The notes under the pieces are model-generated. The model saw only the letters and a list, made by a program, of their open reading frames with translations, did no database searches and was not told the origin of the DNA. The position numbers were made by a program, and so were the translations under genes. This document shows positions 57,376 to 64,000 of a stretch of 64,000 bases of DNA, piece after piece. The DNA is from Hypomesus transpacificus (Eukaryota; Chordata; Actinopteri; Osmeriformes; Osmeridae), in contig NC_061078.1 of NCBI RefSeq assembly GCF_021917145.1, positions 5,735,386 through 5,799,385 on the forward strand, written 5' to 3'. Each line of letters starts with the position of its first letter. Position 1 is the stretch's first letter.

Positions 57376-60144
57376 GAGAGAAACTGTTTGTAAATGATTA
57401 ATCCTTACTGCTCTGACAACCACTACATAATCAACACCCTCCTTCGTGTGACTGGGCAACATGACACATGTTCATGTGCAGAAAGAATAAAGCATCCGCT
57501 CTCTAAATTACAAAATGTGGCAAATGCTTAACAATTAACACCAAATAATTATTTATTTTTATTTTTTATTCACTGTAGCAATACGTCTGTTCTGAGATCA
57601 TAGGTAACAGCCGGTTAACCATCGAGGAGTAGAGGCTTTCTCCTATCCTATTACGAGGGTGAAGATTAGCTCAGGGAAGGTAAGGAGGAAGGATGGATTT
57701 GAAGAGTATTTAAGCAGGTCTGCAATGTTACCTTTCTCCTCCTCCTGCTTCTTCAGCCCTGTCGTCTTTGGTCGTCCTCGTCCGCGTCGGATCTGTTCGG
57801 ATTGGCTGTTGGAGCGGGACTGCCTGCTGTTCTCCATGTCATTGGTTGTGGGAGAGTCAATCTTATCTCTGCGAATCCTCTCAGTTCTCCTCCTCTTTGG
57901 ATCAAACTTATCTGATAGACACACAAAAACATAACGTACAGACCTGTCAAGTGATTACAGTGATCACATTAAATGTTACCAAATTCTGTTATAAATACAT
58001 TTGTTTCGTTGTTCCGTTAATGTGGTTGTATTAATGTATAAACACATACTACAGTGTGTTTGATTTCTGAGCTAGATTACAAACATGTTATTGTGTCAGA
58101 GTTCAACTGAAATTAAATAATGATCCGCTAGGAATGTGACATCCTATTGTGCTGGGGAACAGATTATTTTGTACTTGAAACAATACACTATTTTATTCAT
58201 TTGATATCAAAAGAATGAGTAGGATGAGTATATCATCAAATATGCTTAAACTTTAAAATAAACAAATTGTCAAAACCAAATACTCCCAAAAATATCCAAC
58301 ACAGAAAACTAAACTAAACAATTTAAATGCCAATGAAAAGTGAGAGGAAACAAGGACTTCTCTTTTCAATCATCCCCATGTTTTACCACAGCCTGCTTCA
58401 AAGAGAGGCAGCAAAACCTCAAATAGAAACTTGATATATTTTACACAAAGGAACCTTCTTTCAAGATTTGTGAGAACAAACACCTAAAAACACAAGTTCA
58501 TATTCACACAGAAACTATGCAGGCCTCTCTTATCAACAACAAGCTATAGTAGTAGCCTACTTTATGTGCTGTAGTGGCCTTCTAGCGAGAAGTGCAGGAA
58601 GGGAACAAGCTATTCAGTCAGCCAGAGCTCCCATCCCCCACCTCCAGTAGACTACCAATTCAGGCAAACAGCTTTTTAAACCCAGCTACCACTGCACCAC
58701 TGACAAATCCTGCTAACAACTCTGACCAGAAACTTAACATCATAATGCCCTCCACTAAAAGCTTTAGAAGTCACAATGTTTCTCCCAAAAATACCTTACG
58801 TATCATCACACAGTTTGTGAATTATTTTCCAACAGGAATCCTAGAGTAGTTCAAAATGCTAACTCTGATTTTAAACACCCTCAACACAAAACAACAATAA
58901 TGACAACCATGGTATTTTAAAATATTAGGCAGATCAACTTATTACGATTTCAAAAACATTATGTCATACCAACATAATAATAATTATCATCATAAATGTT
59001 AATAATATTTACCTTATATACCATTATTACAAATTTAAAATAAAAAAGAAGGGCATTCAACTATATTCAGAAGGACATTTATTTACCTATTGGTGATGAC
59101 CTCTCATTCAGTTTGGCATTTAGAAGCTTTCTGCTTATGAACACATAGCCACAAGGACAGGACTTACAAGCAACTGGGATCTAGACAAAAACAGGGAGGA
59201 ACAAGGTTATATAGATTATTTAACATTATGGATTGCTGCTGTTAAAATGGAAGGCTGCCATGCAAATCTAAACCTGATTTTGCAAGAGTTGCTACACAAA
59301 CTTGTTTACCATGCTAATATTTCAATAAAGGGCGTAGTCAGTGTGAAACCCTCTTTCAAATGTGAGGCTATACCTCCCTATCAAAACCAATGTCCTTTGA
59401 TTCATGAAAAAGTCATCGCACCACGTACAGTTGGCTAAGGACACGTGCCTGCTGCCGTGACATTAAAACGTTTTAAAGCACTCGAGCAGTTTGGCTATGC
59501 TGCTTGATCCAAAAGACTACTTTTTCAAAATAAATTGTAACCTAGTCTGTTATATTGCACACACAAAAATCAGGAAATGATCAGCAGAAAGCAGCACATG
59601 TCGCCATTTCAATAGGCAATTTTATTGCGATTTGTACAACTTTCTCGATATCCGCATTATGAACAAGCGATTGTAGATCACTAATGCATTATTATAAAAT
59701 GTTGAGGTAGGGAGTGAACGATAGCCCACCACATTTTCAGGCTGGCTAGAGTATCAAAACATTGCAAAATTATGTGGTTCATTTTCTGAACAATACGATC
59801 TCTTTAATAGCCAACAGTAGGCTGCTAGTCAGCCATCGTCTAATAACGATATAGCGTCGCCGTGTTGCCAAATGAAATGATTCAATATAGACGAATTTGT
59901 GTGCTGAATCTATATTTGTATGGTTTAGCGTAGGCTATAGGCTATCATTCAAATGATCATATCATTTATTATTTTGATTCGACGTCATATTATTAGAGAT
60001 TTCGGTTTAGGATTAGCTAAACATCATATACAACTAAGTCAATAATTAATAATACAAACAACATATTTGTATTCTCACCTGTTGGTCACATTCCGGACAT
60101 GATTTAGTAGCCATTTTTACTTTCTTTGCTTTATTTGCCGACAT
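56851..60144 (-). CDS. C16orf87 / UPF0547 family protein (4 exons)
   Basis: Exons in transcript order: 60144-60079, 59180-59087, 57911-57732 and 56969-56851, summing to 459 nt, giving 152 aa (human C16orf87 is about 154 aa). The N-terminus is a compact zinc-ribbon-like block, with CPEC at residues 16-19 and CKSCPCGY at 27-34. The middle is strongly basic ([12 protein letters not shown]) and has an AT-hook-like core RRGRGRPK at residues 95-102. The C-terminus, [20 protein letters not shown] followed by [11 protein letters not shown], is the most conserved part. The family has no firm function that I can state; the Zn ribbon plus AT hook suggest a nuclear nucleic-acid-binding role (inference). 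Splice phases agree at all three junctions. Order next to mylk3 and gpt2 matches the human locus. Confidence 0.95.
57298..57372. repeat. GA microsatellite (about 75 bp)
   Basis: An uninterrupted (GA)n run in the last intron of the C16orf87 homologue. Confidence 0.95.
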
Positions 60145-61010
60145 TCTGATTTAAGATGCAATGGTTCTTTACGAAATACACTTCGACCAAGTCTTGCTGT
60201 AAAACTTCTTTCTGCAATAGGCTACATGAACGGCAGCTGATCGTCCTCACACACATACACACCAAACCGACTGCAATCACACCAGAACACTGACCATGCG
60301 CACTGGGTCATTAAGCAGAAATACCTCATTCTGATTTTCTTTAGTATGACATGCGCTGTATCCACATGCAACTCAGCCTAAATAGTCTACAGTAGATGGA
60401 ATTTAGAGCCATGGTAATGCTTGCATTTTTTTTAACGTCCATTAGGCTACTGAGCATGCGTGCTAACTCGGTATAGGCATCACACGGTTGAATAACTATG
60501 CTGAGAGGACACAATGCATTTGCTGAAATAATGCAATAGGCAAAATCCAAATATAGCCTCTCTAAGCCAACTGTATGTATGTATATGGTGTGTGTATATG
60601 TAGGTTATATATACTGTACACGTGTGTGTGTGTGTGTGTGTGTGTGTGAATTGTAATATTATGTTAAATGTGGTGTTTATTAATACAATAGATGACGAAG
60701 AAAACTATGAATTACATTAAACATAGCCTGTGGACTATGATTCAAGAAATATGAGCTTCTGAAACATGCTCTTTTAGAAGGCAAAAGCCTACTAATATGC
60801 TCCCCTTTTTACACCCCACCCTTCACGGAACACAGTACTCATGCTACTTTGCCTCATTGGGCTTATGTAATTATGTTAGTCTAGAAACCAAATCACCAAA
60901 TAAAGAACAGTATTTGTTTCAGGAGTATGACTGAATATGTCAGTTAAGGTTTTTAAACTGAAACCATCACCTTATACCTCTCTCTTCCGTGTCCCCTGTT
61001 TCCATGCATC

Positions 61011-61034
61011 CCCCCCCCCCCCCCCCCCCCCCCC
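61011..61034. repeat. Poly-C run (about 24 nt)
   Basis: A C homopolymer in the divergent interval; its length is likely imprecise. Confidence 0.85.
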
Positions 61035-61310
61035 AGATGGGTCATTACTTGGAAACTGTGTATCGTGGACAGACTAAAGCTGCCTATAGTGTGGTCGACC
61101 AAACACTGATGTGGGATAAGCATCCTAATACAAATGATGTGTTTTTAGAAAGGTGTCCCTACTCAATTGGGGTTGTGCATTTTCCATTATTTCCAAATAA
61201 TCATGATATGTGCATACCTTTGTACCCCTCATTACCAACAGCTAACAGCAATTTTGACTTTTTTTATCTTCAAATTGTCATAATGTAATAATAGTGTGTC
61301 TGAAACAACA

Positions 61311-61396
61311 TGTGTTCAAGTTCAAGTCTTTTATTGTCAGGTACACAGAACAACACAAGGTCAGACTGGGCACTGAAATTCAATGTGTATATGACA
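61311..61396 (+). mobile_element. Fragment of a dispersed fish repeat (SINE- or MITE-like)
   Basis: The stretch TTCAAGTCTTTTATTGTCAG followed by GTACACAGAACAACACAAGG and ending ...GGGCACTGAAATTC resembles a common fish interspersed motif of the form 'caagt...tttattgtca...acacag...gaaat'. I recall the pattern but not the family name, so the class is uncertain. Confidence 0.4.
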
Positions 61397-62427
61397 CAAT
61401 TTGTTTTAATTGTTCAAACAGGTTGAGAGTACACAATTAGTTCTTTTTACATGATCTGATTTATTACAGACTCATTATCTCGTCACTCACTTATTTTGCT
61501 TACTGGCCGGGGCATGTTCTATAGCATCAATATAGCAACCTTCAAATGCCTACATGTGTCCCTAATTATAAAATATCCACAAAGCAGGTATTATGATTTT
61601 TAAAAATAAATTTCTCCCATAATTCAATTTAATGTAATTAATTTGCATTTTAAAGGGGCTTGAATAAAATATGATGCAATAAAATACATAGTCAACATTT
61701 GTATTTCTGAGGAAAAGAACACTGGTACTGGGATCAAAAGGCAATTCGGACAGTGGAATAAATGAATGAACAATGTTAACCATTATCCAACAGATGGCAC
61801 TGTCTACCACTGTCTTGATAATTTGAAAGTTTAGTCTCTGCTCATCACTGTATATCCAAAATGAGTGTGGGTGGGTGTCCAGATGAATAAATTAAATACA
61901 TACAAATAAACAGAAATTGGTAACTAAAATGCATTATAGCCTACTAGTGCACAGTAGCGTATGAGGCCTGGGTGGAGATGGTATTTCAAGGCCTTGCCAG
62001 CCATTAACATTTTCCGAAGTAGAATAGGCAAAAGTGGTATTTGTATAAGAGATTATGATCCATTGTTTAGTCAGATTCTAATGATCGTGTGGTGAAATAT
62101 CAACGATCCAGTTCAAACACCTGGGTACTGTAGTTGCAAAATGATAGTATGTCCTTACGACACGTAATGCCAATGCAACAAAAACACATTACCCAGAATC
62201 CTCATCGAAAATACAGGGAGTCGCGGCATTTACTTTTAGATTGTCACTTGATTCCGATGCTAGGAGTGAGGCGCGGTAGAAAGCTAACCGGTTTATCACA
62301 GAATCAGATGCTAACGATTTACACTCACGGATTTCATTTGAAAACATTCGTCTGCTGTAAAATTCTGATTACAATAGTACATTATTACCTTTAGCTGTGA
62401 TTGAGCATCGGGTCGTCGGCCTGTTTA

Positions 62428-62790
62428 ATGTTCAGTGGCCTATTAATTCAACACCGGCAACATCTTAACATGCATCGGCTTCACAACGTTGACTTTCGGT
62501 CGTTAGTCGCAGGTGCAGTTAATCAGTCGTCTGTTCTTTTACGGTCGAAGTCAGTGGAATCATCAGGTATAGTCAGCTTGATTCGATTGATAACTCAGGG
62601 GCCGGTAGAGCAGTATGGCTTGAAGCGATTCAGCACAGCTGAGGCTACGGTGGAAGCACAACACAGTGGCAAGATTCGGGAGAAGACCTTGACTATGGAG
62701 ACCCTGAACCCGCAGGTGAAAGCGGTGGAGTACGCTGTGAGAGGACCAATTGTCACCAAGGCTCGTGACATCGAGAGAGGTTTACAGCAG
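62428..62790 (+). CDS. gpt2: Mitochondrial alanine aminotransferase 2, first coding exon (partial gene)
   Basis: The exon ends at a GTGATA donor in phase 0 after RDIERGLQQ. The conserved block TMETLNPQVKAVEYAVRGPI matches the start of the mature GPT2 enzyme; the remaining exons lie beyond the window. GPT2 interconverts alanine plus 2-oxoglutarate with pyruvate plus glutamate, using PLP, in mitochondria. The roughly 75-90 residues before the conserved block are rich in R, S, L and low in acid at the very start, as in a mitochondrial presequence, and are longer than the human leader. Two in-frame starts are possible: 62428 (T at -3, weak context) and 62470 (A at -3, better context). Both give presequence-like N-termini. 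I report the longer form. The catalytic lysine and PLP-binding residues are outside the window. Confidence 0.9.
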
Positions 62791-64000
62791 GTGATAAACA
62801 CTCAATTCATCATGATTTCAGATTTGACAGAAACGGAATAGCTTAATGGTTGTTGTTTTTTAAATGCAGCGAATGAGAAGTATTGGTTTCTAGATATCTA
62901 GCTCACACTAGCTAGGGGCATTTGTATACGTTCTTTAAACGTGGTCCAGGACATTACTGTGGGGGGCTGGAGTGATAGAGATGGAGCTTAAACAGTTCCG
63001 TGTTGCATCATCCTCTTTGCGCTGCATCCTGCTTTTTCCTCATGGGTTCTCATCTGAGTGTACTAGCCTAACTCTATGGTACTAGCATAGGATGATGCAT
63101 GATACCGCAATTGTTAATGCACTTAGCTATATGTAGCAAGACAGTTACTTCCTACATTGTCTACTATGAGTAAACTACCAAGAGAGAATATGCAGGTAGC
63201 TAGATCCCCAATATGACTCACGAGCTGAATCTTTACGTTACAACTGTGCACTATCCATTTCGACAGTTTACTATGTCAGTTACCCCGTCAGCCCAGTCAA
63301 ATGTTTTTTTTGTGTGTGAAAGATGTAATTCAGCCATCTCCTAGCCCTAGGTCATGGAAATGAACCAAAAAAGACTGGTGAACTAGTTTGGCAAATTGGC
63401 ATTCAGCCAACTAGCATTCCTTCTGCTCAAATCAGAGTTCTATAGTGAATTTACACTCATAAGTCTATCATCCAGATTTAACTACTCCTAAACTGGCCTA
63501 AAAAAGGACCATCACTGTTGATGGCTCATCAAATTCAAATGTTACTTGTATTCACCTTTTTGTGGTCCTTACCACAAATCCTTTGCCTCTACCTGTAGAA
63601 TAACACAGAAGCCAACCCAAACTCCCCTCTGAATGTGTTCTCTTATAGTTCTCAGTCAAACACTTCATGAGAAACCATGGCCCCAGCTGATGAATGCATG
63701 GCTCAATGAAGTCTGCTTTTTCAGGGACCTTGATGATCGATTTGAAACAGGTGCCTTGCTGGTGGTCTGGTGACATCAAATGTTACATTACATCATGGCA
63801 AATGGGTTTGATGTGTGTATGTGCCAGTGTACATGGTTTTATTTGTCTTTGTAATGTGCCCTCTGGTTATTTGGTCTAGGTTCAAAAATAGCTTCCCCTT
63901 CCCCGTCATATGATATGCAGGGTACTGTGCTACCTCATGAGAATAATATGTTACTGATGGACTGTACAGACACTTGTATAACCTTGATATACACAAATGA
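62791..64000 (+). other. First gpt2 intron (continues past the window)
   Basis: No second gpt2 exon (expected to begin with a GIKKPF-like sequence) was found before the window end. The sequence is unique-looking and AT-rich; no transposon is recognised. Confidence 0.5.

Larger units (their letters stand above)
60145..62427. promoter_or_regulatory. Divergent interval between the C16orf87 homologue and gpt2
   Basis: The two start codons lie 2.3 kb apart, head to head. A GT tract lies at about 60617-60649, a poly-C run at about 61011-61034, and a dispersed-repeat fragment near 61313. Otherwise the sequence is AT-rich. The gpt2 promoter is expected near 62150-62400, where I see no TATA box. No gene is seen; an open frame at 60989-61288 begins in the C run and has no family features. 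Confidence 0.45.

Noticed and set aside
60989-61288. 99-codon open frame downstream of the poly-C run
   Set aside because: It begins in the homopolymer, has no family features, and overlaps promoter-like intergenic sequence.
62134-62394. 86-codon open frame before gpt2
   Set aside because: No recognisable motif, and it lies where the gpt2 promoter and 5' UTR are expected.

Overview
The window is animal nuclear DNA, most likely from a teleost fish. Genes are split into many short exons with GT-AG introns. CA/GT, GA/TC, GAG, poly-C and poly-G tracts are common, and fish-type LINE/SINE tails and a hAT-like element are present. I recognise six conserved protein genes by reading exon translations against remembered vertebrate families; no search was run. 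Their order (shcbp1, vps35, orc6, mylk3, the C16orf87 homologue, gpt2) matches human 16q11.2, which supports the calls. A histamine H3/H4-type receptor gene lies between shcbp1 and vps35, which I do not recall from the human block.

Layout: 1-6.2 kb has no gene I can support; it holds simple repeats and several AT-motif-rich stretches that look like conserved non-coding elements. shcbp1 (minus, 15071 to 6697, 13 coding exons, 727 aa) is followed by the receptor (plus, 16504-18439, 3 coding exons, 477 aa). vps35 (minus, 31236 to 20788, 17 coding exons, 798 aa) is next. A 1.9-kb fold-back hAT-like element sits in the divergent vps35/orc6 promoter interval. orc6 (plus, 33829-35929, 7 exons, 256 aa) converges on mylk3 (minus, 48135 to 37253, 12 coding exons, 842 aa). 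About 8.7 kb of intergenic DNA follows. The C16orf87 homologue (minus, 60144 to 56851, 4 exons, 152 aa) and gpt2 (plus, first coding exon only, from 62428) form another head-to-head pair. Every multi-exon model closes in frame: the exon lengths sum to a multiple of three and the splice phases agree.

These genes are neighbours by old synteny, not a pathway: cytokinesis and signalling (shcbp1), amine sensing (the receptor), endosomal retromer (vps35), replication origin licensing (orc6), cardiac myosin light-chain phosphorylation (mylk3), an uncharacterised Zn-ribbon/AT-hook protein, and mitochondrial alanine transamination (gpt2). Three of the four gene-to-gene start intervals are divergent. 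The most unusual sequences are the fold-back element, a 13 x 27 bp array that leaves the pre-mRNA before one shcbp1 acceptor without any adenosine for about 370 nt, and an in-frame decayed copy of the mylk3 catalytic-loop exon.
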